64,000 bases of DNA from Pseudomonas sp. Root562 (GCF_001427125.1 NZ_LMGK01000023.1:124220-188219); one strand, 5' to 3'. Shown: positions 1-8,342, counted from the first letter of the stretch. Program-made: numbers and translations. The notes: a model not told the origin generated them from the letters alone.

Positions 1-153
1 GACAACATCCTCTACATCTCCTGCAACCCGCAAACCCTGGCGGCCAACATCGCCCAACTGCACGATACGCATCGCATCACCCAATGCGCGATGTTCGACC
101 AGTTCCCGTGGACCCATCACATGGAATCCGGAGTGTTGTTGACCCGGCGGTGA
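1..153 (+). CDS. trmA: tRNA (uracil-5-)-methyltransferase, C-terminal end (partial)
   Basis: Only the last 50 codons are present and the gene enters from the left edge. TrmA makes 5-methyluridine at position 54 of tRNA with S-adenosylmethionine. The fragment keeps the family's SCNPxTL motif, which carries the catalytic cysteine, and the typical TrmA ending (FDQFPWTHHMESGVLL). That ending separates it from the related rRNA methyltransferases RlmC and RlmD. A hairpin with a T-run follows the stop codon. Confidence 0.9.
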   Translation, partial: DNILYISCNPQTLAANIAQLHDTHRITQCAMFDQFPWTHHMESGVLLTRR

Positions 154-174
154 GTGCTGCAGTGATACAAAACA

Positions 175-197
175 GCCGTCAGTACGACGGCTTTTTT
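175..197 (+). terminator. Rho-independent terminator after trmA
   Basis: A six-base-pair stem (GCCGTC/GACGGC) with a five-base loop is followed by six T. It lies 22 bases after the trmA stop. On the other strand the same stem is followed by TGTTTT, so it may also stop the converging DUF2442 gene. Confidence 0.85.
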
Positions 198-205
198 GTG
201 CGTGC

Positions 206-652
206 TCAATCGGTGACATCTGCCTTGCGCGGACGCCCGCCCTTACGGCCATTCGCCCGCGCAGCCTCGGCTTTGGCGGCGCTGCTCTGGCGGCCATTCC
301 GCGAGGCAATGACCGAGGCGGCCATGTCCATCAACGGCTTGCTTGCGCTAATCATTCCGGCGATGGAAACGTGTAGATCCTTGCCTTCATGGCAGAGAGC
401 AGTCCCGGAAAAGCCGACTTTCAGATCCGCGAAATCCTCGACGTCAAACTCATCGAATTCCGGATAGTGCTGTACGGGTAACAGCACGCCACTTCCATCT
501 ATGAAACTGACCGCCAGACAAGGTTCTACATAAGTCACCGAAGTCGCCCGCAAACCGTTTTTGTGGCGCACTTGCCCACGCTGGATGGCTTCATCCAGCA
601 CCGCATCGGTTACGGACCGATCAGCCAGCGTTCCTGCCCGTATCGTTTTCAT
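206..652 (-). CDS. DUF2442 domain protein
   Basis: A 148-residue protein matching the DUF2442 family in its central part (about residues 30-100), where a short beta-rich domain contains acidic and aromatic residues. The C-terminus is Ala/Arg/Lys-rich and ends GRKGGRPRK, an AT-hook-like basic tail that could bind DNA. It is the second gene of a two-gene operon: its ATG overlaps the stop of the DUF4160 gene by four bases (ATGA). DUF4160-DUF2442 pairs recur in bacteria and have been suggested to be toxin-antitoxin-like. By that analogy this would be the DNA-binding or antitoxin partner, which is inference only. The biochemical function is unknown. Confidence 0.75.
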   Translation of the reverse strand: MKTIRAGTLADRSVTDAVLDEAIQRGQVRHKNGLRATSVTYVEPCLAVSFIDGSGVLLPVQHYPEFDEFDVEDFADLKVGFSGTALCHEGKDLHVSIAGMISASKPLMDMAASVIASRNGRQSSAAKAEAARANGRKGGRPRKADVTD

Positions 653-1077
653 AGCTGAATCTCCACGCCCTCTGGAACGCCAATCAGCGCCAGCAGGGTC
701 TTATTCGTCTCAGGCTCGTAGCAAGCCGAGCCAATCATCCCTGTCGTACTCGCGATCCTTTTTACCAACACGACTTCGCTGGTTTGCCAGTCCCAGATCT
801 GATGATCGAGGCACACCGTGTGCAACTTTTCCCACCAGATACACCGAGCGCGGCGCATATGAGCGGGTTGTTCGAGCGCATGACGCAAGCCTTCCAGTAC
901 CGACACCGGTGGCCTGCGTGAATGAGGATTCACGTCCCACAGCTCGACACTGTTGTGCCAGAAGCTGAATTTGAAGCGCGCACTCCAGGTTCCTGCATCC
1001 ACATGTGCATGCGGTGGGCAATGTTCATCGCGCAACATGATCACCATTGACAACCCTTTGTAGCTGAACAATCTCAT
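649..1077 (-). CDS. DUF4160 domain protein
   Basis: A 142-residue protein whose N-terminus has the DUF4160 hallmark: a short hydrophobic stretch, then RDEHCPPHAHV at about residues 16-26. The His/Cys-rich motif could bind a metal or be catalytic, but no activity is established. It is longer than the usual 80-100 residue family member and has an extra C-terminal half. It is the first gene of the operon with the DUF2442 gene, with a four-base overlap. The ATG at 1077 has GGAT eleven bases upstream. A later in-frame ATG (residue 11) would remove part of the domain and is less likely. An inverted TAACC/GGTTA pair (1080-1098) sits over the ribosome-binding region. Confidence 0.75.
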   Translation of the reverse strand: MRLFSYKGLSMVIMLRDEHCPPHAHVDAGTWSARFKFSFWHNSVELWDVNPHSRRPPVSVLEGLRHALEQPAHMRRARCIWWEKLHTVCLDHQIWDWQTSEVVLVKRIASTTGMIGSACYEPETNKTLLALIGVPEGVEIQL

Positions 1078-1079
1078 GC

Positions 1080-1098
1080 TAACCCATCCGTTAGGTTA
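1080..1098. promoter_or_regulatory. Inverted repeat before the DUF4160-DUF2442 operon
   Basis: TAACC and GGTTA arms, nine bases apart, lie directly upstream of the operon's first start codon. The position suits an autoregulatory site. The rest of the 1099-1248 stretch holds no convincing gene; a 64-codon frame there looks non-coding. Confidence 0.3.
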
Positions 1099-1248
1099 AT
1101 GAATCCGAAGACTCGACTTTCCCTGAAAATCCGACCGCTGGCGCTGAGCATCGAATTGGCAATGCATCTCAGAGACTAGTGCGCAGATCCACTTCAGACT
1201 TGATGGGTAGAGCTGGAGAATCGTAAGCATTCCTTTCCATGCACCCAC

Positions 1249-1271
1249 AAAAGCCGCCTTGATGACGGCTT
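1249..1271 (-). terminator. Terminator after the tautomerase gene
   Basis: Read on the minus strand, AAGCCG and CGGCTT arms with a short loop are followed by TTTT. The structure starts about 20 bases beyond the stop of the tautomerase gene. Confidence 0.7.
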
Positions 1272-1290
1272 GTTTTGTAAGCGAGATCAA

Positions 1291-1494
1291 TCAGCCTGGC
1301 TGCTTACGTTGTTCGGTCACCGTGAGTCCGGCATGTCCCCAATTATCGGTGTCGACTTCCTCGATGACGATGTGAGTCCATTCTGGAGGCTTGCCGAGAA
1401 CCCGCTGCAGGGTTTCGGTGATTTCCGCGATAACCTGGGCTTTTTGCTCCGAGGTAACGCCCTCACGGGTGATACGCACGCTGACGAAAGGCAT
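1291..1494 (-). CDS. 4-oxalocrotonate tautomerase family protein
   Basis: A 67-residue protein, the usual size for small tautomerases. After removal of the initiator Met it begins with Pro, the catalytic base of the family (PFVSVRITREG). The remainder fits the beta-alpha-beta fold that assembles into dimers or hexamers. Such enzymes interconvert keto and enol forms of small acids; the physiological substrate cannot be read from sequence. It is divergently transcribed from a LysR regulator across about 108 bases, so that regulator is the likely controller. A terminator follows the gene. Confidence 0.85.
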   Translation of the reverse strand: MPFVSVRITREGVTSEQKAQVIAEITETLQRVLGKPPEWTHIVIEEVDTDNWGHAGLTVTEQRKQPG

Positions 1495-1602
1495 GGCGCT
1501 GCTCCTGATCGTTGATTAACGAAGGCTTATCACTTTATTTGTACAATCGAGCCTGCTAAACAGTTTGCAAAATACTTTATCTGATCCCCGGTGTAACCAA
1601 TC

Positions 1603-2514
1603 ATGCAGCGACAATTCGACGATCTACAGTTGGGCAGCATCGAGCTGTTTTGTCTGGCCGCCGAGGCCGGCAGCTTCACGGCTGCGGCGCTGGTGGCGGG
1701 CGTCACGCCGGCTGCGGTGAGCCGCTCGGTGTCGCGCATGGAAGAGCGTCTGGCCGTGCGACTGTTTGCGCGCACCACCCGCAGCGTCAAACTGACCGAC
1801 AGCGGCCGACGCTACTACGAGGAATGCCGACAGGCACTGGCCCAGTTGGTAGAAGCCCAGCGCGAAGTCATGGGCCAACAGCAAGTGCCGTCCGGCACGC
1901 TGCGTATCAGCATCCCGACCACTTACGCCCACCATCGGATCCTGCCGCTGATGCCGGCCTTTCGTGCGCGTTTTCCGGCGGTGAAGGTCGAGTCGCACAT
2001 CAGCAATCGCAATATCGACTTCGTTGGCGAGGGCTACGACCTGGCCATTCGAGTGCGGGCGATTCCGGATTCCGGTTTGATCGCCCGGCCGTTAGAGGAC
2101 GCCGAGCTGGTGATGATTGCCAGCCCCGAGTACCTCAAGCACGCCGGCACGCCCCAAACCCTCGACGATTTGCAGCAGCACGAATGCATCCAATACGAAC
2201 TGCCCAGCAGTGGTCGGCGCATTGCCTGGCTGTTCAATGACAACGGTGATCAACGCGAGATTCTGGCGGAGGGCAATTTCGTTTGCTCCGATGATGTACT
2301 GGGCGGCGTGACCCTGGCAAAACATGGCGCCGGTCTGTTCCAGACCTATCGCTTCATCGTCGAAAAAGAATTGGCCGAAGGCTCCTTGGTAGAAGTGCTC
2401 AAGCCATACGGAGGACGCTCGCGACCGTTTACGTTGCTGTATCCGCAAAGCCGACATGTGCCACTGCGGTTACGGGCATTTATCGACTTTCTGGTAGAGC
2501 ATTTGCCCCGCTGA
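1603..2514 (+). CDS. LysR family transcriptional regulator
   Basis: A 303-residue protein of standard LysR length. Residues about 10-65 form the winged helix-turn-helix (CLAAEAGSFTAAALVAGVT followed by a recognition helix and the ARTTRSVKLTDSG wing). The rest is the periplasmic-binding-protein-like effector domain. It belongs to the CrgA/YafC-like subgroup by the SIPTTYAHHRILP stretch. It is divergent from the tautomerase gene and therefore probably controls it, which is inference from position. The effector is unknown. Confidence 0.9.
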   Translation: MQRQFDDLQLGSIELFCLAAEAGSFTAAALVAGVTPAAVSRSVSRMEERLAVRLFARTTRSVKLTDSGRRYYEECRQALAQLVEAQREVMGQQQVPSGTLRISIPTTYAHHRILPLMPAFRARFPAVKVESHISNRNIDFVGEGYDLAIRVRAIPDSGLIARPLEDAELVMIASPEYLKHAGTPQTLDDLQQHECIQYELPSSGRRIAWLFNDNGDQREILAEGNFVCSDDVLGGVTLAKHGAGLFQTYRFIVEKELAEGSLVEVLKPYGGRSRPFTLLYPQSRHVPLRLRAFIDFLVEHLPR

Positions 2515-2577
2515 TCGCGAAAGCGTCCGATCACCGCACACATTAAGCCAGGGAGCTGTCGCTTCAATTGACCGAAT

Positions 2578-2596
2578 TAACCATCTAGTACAATTT
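2578..2596. promoter_or_regulatory. Candidate TetR (quinate regulon) operator upstream of aroQ
   Basis: The word TAACCATCTAGTACAATTT lies 57 bases before the aroQ start. It matches 15 of 19 positions of a site in the quiC/MFS intergenic region (6770-6788, minus strand), giving the consensus TAACCNNNTAGTACANTTT. The shared site suggests a common regulator, most simply the TetR protein encoded at 3991-4668. Confidence 0.55.
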
Positions 2597-2653
2597 ATCT
2601 CCACAGGTCGAAACCTACGGCCAAAGCCAAAAATAATAAGTGGAGATATTTTG

Positions 2654-3094
2654 ATGGCCCCCATCATTCTGGTGCTCAACGGCCCGAATCTGAACCTGCT
2701 CGGCACTCGCGAACCGGCCACCTACGGCCACGAAACCCTGGCTGATATTTCTGCTTTGTGCGGTCGGGCCGGCGAAGAATTCGGCCTGAAGGTGGAGTTT
2801 CGCCAGACCAACCATGAAGGCGAATTGCTCGACTGGATTCACGCCGCCCGCGGCCGCTGCGCCGGGATCGTGATCAACCCGGCTGCCTGGACTCACACGT
2901 CGGTAGCGATTCGCGACGCGTTGGTCGCCAGCGAGTTGCCGGTGATTGAAGTCCACCTGTCCAACGTCCACGCCCGTGAAGCCTTCCGCCACCACTCCTT
3001 TGTGTCAGCCATTGCCACGGCGGTGATGGCGGGTTTTGGCAGCCATGGCTATCGCCTGGCGCTTGAACACTTCAGTCAACGTTTGAAAGGGTGA
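2654..3094 (+). CDS. aroQ: Type II 3-dehydroquinate dehydratase
   Basis: A 146-residue enzyme that interconverts 3-dehydroquinate and 3-dehydroshikimate. The type II family motifs are present: LNGPNLNLLGTREPATYG at the N-terminus with the catalytic Tyr, then NPAAWTHTSVAIRDAL and EVHLSNVHARE. The ATG at 2654 is chosen over the TTG at 2651 because GGAGA lies at a good distance. It overlaps or abuts the next gene, a quinate/shikimate dehydrogenase. With quiC nearby, this copy is more likely catabolic (quinate to protocatechuate) than the biosynthetic housekeeping copy. The operator-like word upstream supports that. Confidence 0.93.
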   Translation: MAPIILVLNGPNLNLLGTREPATYGHETLADISALCGRAGEEFGLKVEFRQTNHEGELLDWIHAARGRCAGIVINPAAWTHTSVAIRDALVASELPVIEVHLSNVHAREAFRHHSFVSAIATAVMAGFGSHGYRLALEHFSQRLKG

Positions 3095-3099
3095 GCATC

Positions 3100-3954
3100 G
3101 TGAGCCAGAACAAAGCGGTATTGGCCGGACTGATCGGCGCCGGCATCCAGGCTTCGCGCACCCCGACATTGCACGAGCATGAAGGCGACGCCCAAGGCTT
3201 GCGTTATCTCTATCGCCTGATCGACCTCGATCAGTTGCAACTCGACAGCAATGCCCTGCCCGACCTGTTGCTGGCTGCCGAACGCATGAATTTCACCGGG
3301 CTGAATATCACGTTCCCGTGCAAGCAGGCGATCATCCCGCTGCTCGACGAATTGTCGCCGGAAGCCCGCGGCATCGGCGCGGTAAACACTGTGGTGTTCA
3401 AGGATGGCAAACGCATCGGCCACAACACCGATTGCCTGGGTTTTGCCGAGGGATTTCGCCGAGGCTTGCAAGGTGTAGCCGTCGAGCGCGTGGTGCAGAT
3501 GGGCGCCGGTGGTGCGGGTGCGGCGGTGGCCCACGCGCTATTGAGTGAAGGCGTACAACAGCTGAGTATTTTCGATGTGGAAATCAGCCGCGCCCAGAGC
3601 CTGGCTGACAATCTCAATCAACATTTTGGCAGCGGTCGCGCAGTGGCCGGTCATGACCTGGCGCTGGCTTTGGGCGAGGCCAACGGCCTGGTGAATACCA
3701 CGCCGATGGGCATGAAAAAGCTGCCGGGGATGCCGGTGCCGGTGGAGTTGCTGCGTGCTGAATTGTGGGTGGCGGAAATTGTGTATTTCCCGCTGGAAAC
3801 CGAACTGCTGCGCAACGCCCGCGCGCTGGGTTGCCGGACACTCGATGGCGGCAACATGGCAGTGTTCCAGGCGGTGAAGGCATTTGAGTTGTTCAGCGGC
3901 GTGGTGCCGGATGCGCAGCGAATGCTGGCGCATTTTCAGAGCATGAATGGTTGA
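3100..3954 (+). CDS. Quinate/shikimate dehydrogenase (AroE/QsuD type)
   Basis: A 284-residue AroE-superfamily enzyme. The N-terminus, LIGAGIQASRTPTLHEHEG, is the substrate-binding variant typical of QsuD/RifI-type quinate or shikimate dehydrogenases; biosynthetic AroE has SxSPxxHN here. Other family features are NITFPCKQ with the catalytic Lys, GAVNTVV, the nucleotide-binding GAGGAGAAVAHAL and NTTPMGM. GTG at 3100 is preferred over GTG at 3091 because AGGG lies at a suitable distance; the upstream codon overlaps the aroQ stop. It would oxidise quinate or shikimate with NAD(P) in the cytoplasm, feeding AroQ and QuiC. Confidence 0.88.
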   Translation: MSQNKAVLAGLIGAGIQASRTPTLHEHEGDAQGLRYLYRLIDLDQLQLDSNALPDLLLAAERMNFTGLNITFPCKQAIIPLLDELSPEARGIGAVNTVVFKDGKRIGHNTDCLGFAEGFRRGLQGVAVERVVQMGAGGAGAAVAHALLSEGVQQLSIFDVEISRAQSLADNLNQHFGSGRAVAGHDLALALGEANGLVNTTPMGMKKLPGMPVPVELLRAELWVAEIVYFPLETELLRNARALGCRTLDGGNMAVFQAVKAFELFSGVVPDAQRMLAHFQSMNG

Positions 3955-3962
3955 TCGGATCT

Positions 3963-3986
3963 GGCGAGGGGGTTAGCCCCCTCGCC
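3963..3986. terminator. Hairpin between converging genes
   Basis: A ten-base-pair GC-rich stem (GGCGAGGGGG/CCCCCTCGCC) with a TTAG loop lies between the converging dehydrogenase and TetR genes. There is no T-run, so it may act as an mRNA 3' stabiliser or a weak two-way terminator. Confidence 0.45.
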
Positions 3987-3990
3987 CGCA

Positions 3991-4668
3991 TCAGGCCTGC
4001 AGATACCGCAGGACCGACTCGCAAATCATCTCGCGATGGCGCTGCTTGATGCGTTCATCCGGCAGGTCGATCTGAAAGATTTCGCCAAAGGTATGACGGT
4101 TCGACACGCGATAGAAGCAGAACGAACTGATCAGCAAATGCACATCCAACGGATCAAGCCCCGTGCGGAACAGCCCTTGCTCGGCGCCGCGACGCAGAAT
4201 CTCGCCCAGTGAATCGAGGATGGTGTTGTTCATCGCCTTGATGGCATCGGAGCGCTTCACATACTCGGCGTTGTGAATGTTCTCGATACTGACAATGCGC
4301 ACGAAATCGACGTTGCGATCATGGTGATCGAAGGTGAATTCCACCAGGCGTCGAATCGCCTCTACCGGCGCCAGCTCAGTCAGGTGCAGGCGGTTTTCGG
4401 TGTTGCGGATATCGCCGTAGAGCTTTTCCAGCACTTCGACGTAGAGCTGTTCCTTACTGCCGAAGTAGTAATAGATCATGCGCTTGGAGGTGTGGATGCG
4501 CTCGGCGATAGCATCGACGCGAGCCCCGGACAGGCCTTGTTGAACGAACTCGACAATCGCTTCCTGAAGGATGTTCTCGCGGGTTTTTTCCGGGTTGTTC
4601 TTGCGACTCTTGCGCGGCTCGGCCAGGGGTTGCTCGGGCGCTGCGGAGAGTTCTGAGGTTATTGTCAT
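3991..4668 (-). CDS. TetR/AcrR family regulator, probable quinate/shikimate regulator
   Basis: A 225-residue protein with a disordered basic N-terminus (about 25 residues). The TetR helix-turn-helix follows at about residues 27-75 (ILQEAIVEFVQQGLSGARV, then HTSKRMIYYYFGSKEQLY), then an all-helical ligand domain with a TetR C-terminal dimerisation part. It is downstream of quiC on the same strand, separated by about 100 bases, and is flanked by aroQ and the dehydrogenase. It is the obvious candidate to bind the shared palindromic word at 2578 and 6770. The ligand (quinate, shikimate or dehydroshikimate) is inferred. Confidence 0.88.
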   Translation of the reverse strand: MTITSELSAAPEQPLAEPRKSRKNNPEKTRENILQEAIVEFVQQGLSGARVDAIAERIHTSKRMIYYYFGSKEQLYVEVLEKLYGDIRNTENRLHLTELAPVEAIRRLVEFTFDHHDRNVDFVRIVSIENIHNAEYVKRSDAIKAMNNTILDSLGEILRRGAEQGLFRTGLDPLDVHLLISSFCFYRVSNRHTFGEIFQIDLPDERIKQRHREMICESVLRYLQA

Positions 4669-4770
4669 TGCGGGCTCACGGCCATCACTGCACAGGCTGG
4701 CGATTATGAGCCGCGCCGCACAGCGAAGGAAGCCGTGCGGCAGCGGTTTGTCGGCGTGTTTACTATTTTC

Positions 4771-6672
4771 CTACAACTTTGCCTGGCGTACGGCGCCGCT
4801 TCGGGATTTGGCCATGGCGGCCAAACGCACTGCTACGTTGGCCGCGCCGTAACCGGCATAACCGTTCTTGCGCTGGATGATTTCGAAGAAGAAGCGTCCT
4901 TCGAACGGCTCGGTGTAGACGTGAAACAGCTCGCCACCCTGGGCATCGCGGTCGTACAGCACGTTGTAATAGGCCAACTCGCTGAGAAACTCGTCGTCGA
5001 AATCGAAACGGGCTGCCAGGTCATCGTAGTAGTTGAGCGGGATATCCAGCAGCGGCACGCCTGCCTCTTTGGCGCGGCTGACCTGGGCGAAGATATCGTC
5101 GCAATCAAACGCAATGTGATGCACGCCGGAGCCGCGATAACTCGACAGCGCATGTGAGATGGCCGTGTTGCGGTTTTCGGAAATGTTCAGCGGCAGGCGA
5201 ATCGAACTGTCGCGGCTGCGCAGTGCACGGCTTTTCACCAGGCCGTAGGGATCGGGCAGCACCACTTCGTCATCGGCTTCGAAGTCCAGCAGGCTCTTGT
5301 AGAACAACACCCAACTGTCGAGGCTGTCGGCCGGCAGCGCCATGGCCATGTGGTCGATGCGCTTGAGGCCGCCAGCGGTCTGCGCATCCGGGAACAGATT
5401 GAAGTCAGTGCCGTAGACGTCGGCCTGCTGGTCGACCAGGTAAATCAGGCTGCCGTCCGGCGCCCGCACGGCGGCCAGCTCCAGTTCGTTCGGCCCGACC
5501 AGCCCGCGATAGGGCTGGCCTTTGTAAGCCACGGCCCGGGCCAGCGCACTGGCGCTGTCCTTGACCCGCACGGCGGTGGCGCACAGTGACGGCCCGTGCG
5601 CCTCGAAGAAACTGTGGCCGAACGAGTACGGCTCGGAGTTGAGGATCAGGTTGATGTCGCCCTGGCGCAGCAGGCTGACGCTCTTGGAGCGATGCTGGCC
5701 TGCCTTGACGAAACCCAAACGCTCCAGCCAATGGGATAGCTTGGCGCCGAGGCTTTCGTCCACGGCAAATTCGAGAAACTCGATGCCGTTGTATTCGCTG
5801 GCCTTCGGTGTTTCGAACAGAATGTCGAGGTTGCTCGATGGCTTGGCTTGCTGTTCCAGGCGCTGGCGGGTTTTCTCTTCAAGGTAAAGCAACGAGCGCA
5901 AACCGTCGGCAGCATTGGCCCGCGGCGGCGCGGCACGGAAACCGTCGTTGAAGATCTCCAGCGACAGCGGGCCGGTGTAGCCACTCTTGATGATCGGCGC
6001 GAGGAAGCCCGGCAGATCGAACTCACCCTGGCCCGGGAAGCACCGGAAATGTCGGCTCCACTCCAGCACATCCATGGCCAGGATCGGCGCGTCGGCCATT
6101 TGCACGAAGAAAATCTTGTCGCCGGGAATCTCGGCGATGGCGCTCGGGTCGCCCTTGAGCGACAGCGTATGGAAGCTGTCGAGCAACACCCCGAGGCTTG
6201 GATGATCCGCTTGGCGGACAATGTTCCACACCTGCTGCCAGGTGTTCACATGCCGGCCCCAGGCCAGCGCTTCGTAACCGATGCGCAGGCCTCGTGCGCC
6301 GGCGCGCTCGGCCAGCAAGCGCAAGTCATCGACCAGAATCTGTTCGTCACCCACAGAGTCAACCGAGGCGTTGCTGCACACCAGCACCAGGTCGGTGCCC
6401 AGTTCCTGCATCAGGTCGAACTTGCGCTCGGCCCTTTCCAGATTGCGCGACAAGCGGTCACGGCGGCAGCCTTCGAAATCCCGGAACGGTTGGAACAGGG
6501 TGATGGCGATCCCGAGATCGGCGCACATCTGTTTAATTTCCCGAGGGCTGCCGTCGTAGTAGAGAAGGTCGTTCTCGAAAATCTCGACACCGTCAAAACC
6601 GGCAGCGGCAATGGCTTCGAGTTTTTCCGGCAGGGTACCGCTCAAGGACACGGTGGCAATGGAACGCTGCAT
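4771..6672 (-). CDS. quiC: 3-dehydroshikimate dehydratase, fused to 4-hydroxyphenylpyruvate-dioxygenase-like domain
   Basis: A 633-residue two-domain enzyme. Residues 1 to about 280 are a sugar-phosphate isomerase/epimerase-type TIM barrel (GFDGVEIFENDLLYYDGSP at the N-terminus; metal-ligand stretches around IGYEALAWGRHVNTW, DSFHTLSL and SLEIFND). Residues about 295-620 are two vicinal-oxygen-chelate repeats resembling 4-hydroxyphenylpyruvate dioxygenase (IDHMAMALPADSLDSWV and HHIAFDCDDIF, ending FEIIQRKNGYAGYG). This fusion is the known QuiC form of Pseudomonas, which converts 3-dehydroshikimate to protocatechuate. The role of the second domain is not settled in the family. It is transcribed divergently from an MFS transporter with a candidate TetR operator between them. 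Confidence 0.92.
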   Translation of the reverse strand: MQRSIATVSLSGTLPEKLEAIAAAGFDGVEIFENDLLYYDGSPREIKQMCADLGIAITLFQPFRDFEGCRRDRLSRNLERAERKFDLMQELGTDLVLVCSNASVDSVGDEQILVDDLRLLAERAGARGLRIGYEALAWGRHVNTWQQVWNIVRQADHPSLGVLLDSFHTLSLKGDPSAIAEIPGDKIFFVQMADAPILAMDVLEWSRHFRCFPGQGEFDLPGFLAPIIKSGYTGPLSLEIFNDGFRAAPPRANAADGLRSLLYLEEKTRQRLEQQAKPSSNLDILFETPKASEYNGIEFLEFAVDESLGAKLSHWLERLGFVKAGQHRSKSVSLLRQGDINLILNSEPYSFGHSFFEAHGPSLCATAVRVKDSASALARAVAYKGQPYRGLVGPNELELAAVRAPDGSLIYLVDQQADVYGTDFNLFPDAQTAGGLKRIDHMAMALPADSLDSWVLFYKSLLDFEADDEVVLPDPYGLVKSRALRSRDSSIRLPLNISENRNTAISHALSSYRGSGVHHIAFDCDDIFAQVSRAKEAGVPLLDIPLNYYDDLAARFDFDDEFLSELAYYNVLYDRDAQGGELFHVYTEPFEGRFFFEIIQRKNGYAGYGAANVAVRLAAMAKSRSGAVRQAKL

Positions 6673-6769
6673 GTTTTCGACTCCTGGTGGAGGCTTCGGC
6701 TACAGGGAATTTGCGCCGCTTTTAATAGAGTGAGCGAATTATTGAGCGGGCCGGTGCATTGATCAATTC

Positions 6770-6788
6770 AAAGTGTACTACCCGGTTA
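6770..6788. promoter_or_regulatory. Candidate TetR operator between quiC and the MFS gene
   Basis: On the minus strand this reads TAACCGGGTAGTACACTTT, matching the site before aroQ at 15 of 19 positions. It contains an almost perfect palindrome, ACTANCCGGNTAGT (6777-6790). It lies about 100 bases upstream of quiC and 170 upstream of the MFS start, so one bound regulator could control both. The rest of the 288-base intergenic region has no gene. Confidence 0.6.
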
Positions 6789-6960
6789 GTTTTGCGTGCG
6801 ATTATCGAACACAATGGCCGTTGGCGAATTGACGATTTTTTGTTCACTGCGCAACATCAATCCCACATTGAGGCCGGGTAACCAACCACCGGTCGCCGTG
6901 TTCAAAAAACTGTTCGACGACCCAGAACACTCATAACAAATTCAAAAACGGGTGGTACAC

Positions 6961-8298
6961 ATGATTCCTACTCAAAGCTCCCGCATGGCTCCGGCCATGA
7001 GCGCTGCCACTGGTGGCATCGGCGATAAAATCCGTGGTGCCATGGCGGTCGGCAAAACCCGCTGGGGCATGCTGGCGCTGGTGTTTTTCGCCACCACCCT
7101 GAACTACATCGACCGCGCCGCCCTCGGCGTCATGCAGCCGATCCTTGCCAAGGAAATGAGCTGGACGGCGATGGACTACGCCAACATCAACTTCTGGTTC
7201 CAGGTCGGCTACGCCATCGGCTTCGTGCTGCAAGGCCGATTGATCGACCGGGTCGGCGTCAAGCGCGTGTTCTTCTGCGCCGTGCTGCTCTGGAGCCTGG
7301 CGACCGGTGCCCACGGCCTGGCCACTTCGGCTGTCGGCTTCATGGTCTGCCGTTTCATTCTCGGCCTCACTGAAGCCGCCAACTACCCGGCCTGCGTGAA
7401 AACCACGCGCCTGTGGTTCCCGGCCGGTGAACGTGCGGTGGCCACCGGTATTTTCAACGCCGGTACCAACGTCGGTGCGATGTTCACGCCGATGCTGCTG
7501 CCGCTGATCCTGCACGTCTGGGGCTGGCAAGCCGCGTTCCTGTGCATGGCCGCACTGGGCGGTATCTGGTTGCTGTTCTGGGGCCTGAAGTACTTCAACC
7601 CGGAAGATCACCCGAGCGTCAAACAGTCCGAACTGGACTACATCCAGAATGAAGTCGAACCGGAACAGACCCGCGTACCGTTCTCGCGAATCCTGCGCAT
7701 GCGCGGCACCTGGGCCTTTGCCCTCGCCTACTCGATCACCGCGCCGGTGTTCTGGTTCTACCTGTACTGGCTGCCACCGTTCCTCAATCAGCAATACAAC
7801 CTGGGCATCAACGTGACCCAGATGGGCATCCCGCTGATCATCATCTACCTCACTGCCGACTTCGGCAGCGTGGGCGGAGGCATCCTCTCTTCGTTCCTGA
7901 TCGGCCGCGGTGTCAACCCGATCAAGGCGCGACTGATGTCGATGTTCCTGTTCGCCTGCTGCATCATCGGCGTGGTCATGGCGGCGGGTTCCAGCAACCT
8001 GTGGGTCGCAGTGTTCGCCATCTCTCTGGCCATCGGCGCGCACCAGGCCTGGACCGCCAACATCTGGAGTCTGGTGATGGACTACACGCCCAAGCACATG
8101 ATGAGTACGGTGTTCGGTTTCGGCGGCATGTGTGCGGCCATTGGCGGGATGTTCATGACCCAGTTGGTCGGCCACATCCTGACGGTCACCAACAACAACT
8201 ACACCGTGCTGTTCACCCTGATCCCGGCGATGTACTTCATTGCACTGACCTGGATGTACTTCATGGCACCGCGCAAGATTCCGACAGTAGAAGACTGA
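6961..8298 (+). CDS. MFS transporter, anion:cation symporter type, probable quinate/shikimate uptake
   Basis: A 445-residue protein with about twelve membrane segments, in the MFS anion:cation symporter (ACS) subfamily. It shows the TTLNYIDRAALGVMQP opening of that subfamily, the loop 2-3 motif (QGRLIDRVGVKRVF) and RFILGLTEAANYPACVK. An ATG at 6961 is used; an in-frame GTG at 6952 lacks support. It is divergent from quiC and shares the candidate TetR operator, so import of quinate, shikimate or a related hydroaromatic acid is likely (inference). A strong terminator follows. Confidence 0.88.
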   Translation: MIPTQSSRMAPAMSAATGGIGDKIRGAMAVGKTRWGMLALVFFATTLNYIDRAALGVMQPILAKEMSWTAMDYANINFWFQVGYAIGFVLQGRLIDRVGVKRVFFCAVLLWSLATGAHGLATSAVGFMVCRFILGLTEAANYPACVKTTRLWFPAGERAVATGIFNAGTNVGAMFTPMLLPLILHVWGWQAAFLCMAALGGIWLLFWGLKYFNPEDHPSVKQSELDYIQNEVEPEQTRVPFSRILRMRGTWAFALAYSITAPVFWFYLYWLPPFLNQQYNLGINVTQMGIPLIIIYLTADFGSVGGGILSSFLIGRGVNPIKARLMSMFLFACCIIGVVMAAGSSNLWVAVFAISLAIGAHQAWTANIWSLVMDYTPKHMMSTVFGFGGMCAAIGGMFMTQLVGHILTVTNNNYTVLFTLIPAMYFIALTWMYFMAPRKIPTVED

Positions 8299-8308
8299 TG
8301 TTCCCTCG

Positions 8309-8342
8309 GCGCAGGCCCGCTATCGGGCCTGCGCTTTTTTTT
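8309..8342 (+). terminator. Strong Rho-independent terminator after the MFS gene
   Basis: An eleven-base-pair stem (GCGCAGGCCCG with its complement), a four-base loop and eight T lie ten bases after the stop codon. Confidence 0.92.

Noticed and set aside
1096..1290. A 64-codon minus-strand frame between the DUF4160 gene and the tautomerase
   Set aside because: It overlaps the tautomerase terminator and has no recognisable features or convincing ribosome-binding site.
6931..8175. A 414-residue His/Asp/Arg-rich frame opposite the MFS gene
   Set aside because: It is a shadow of a GC-rich coding strand; the MFS reading has clear family motifs.
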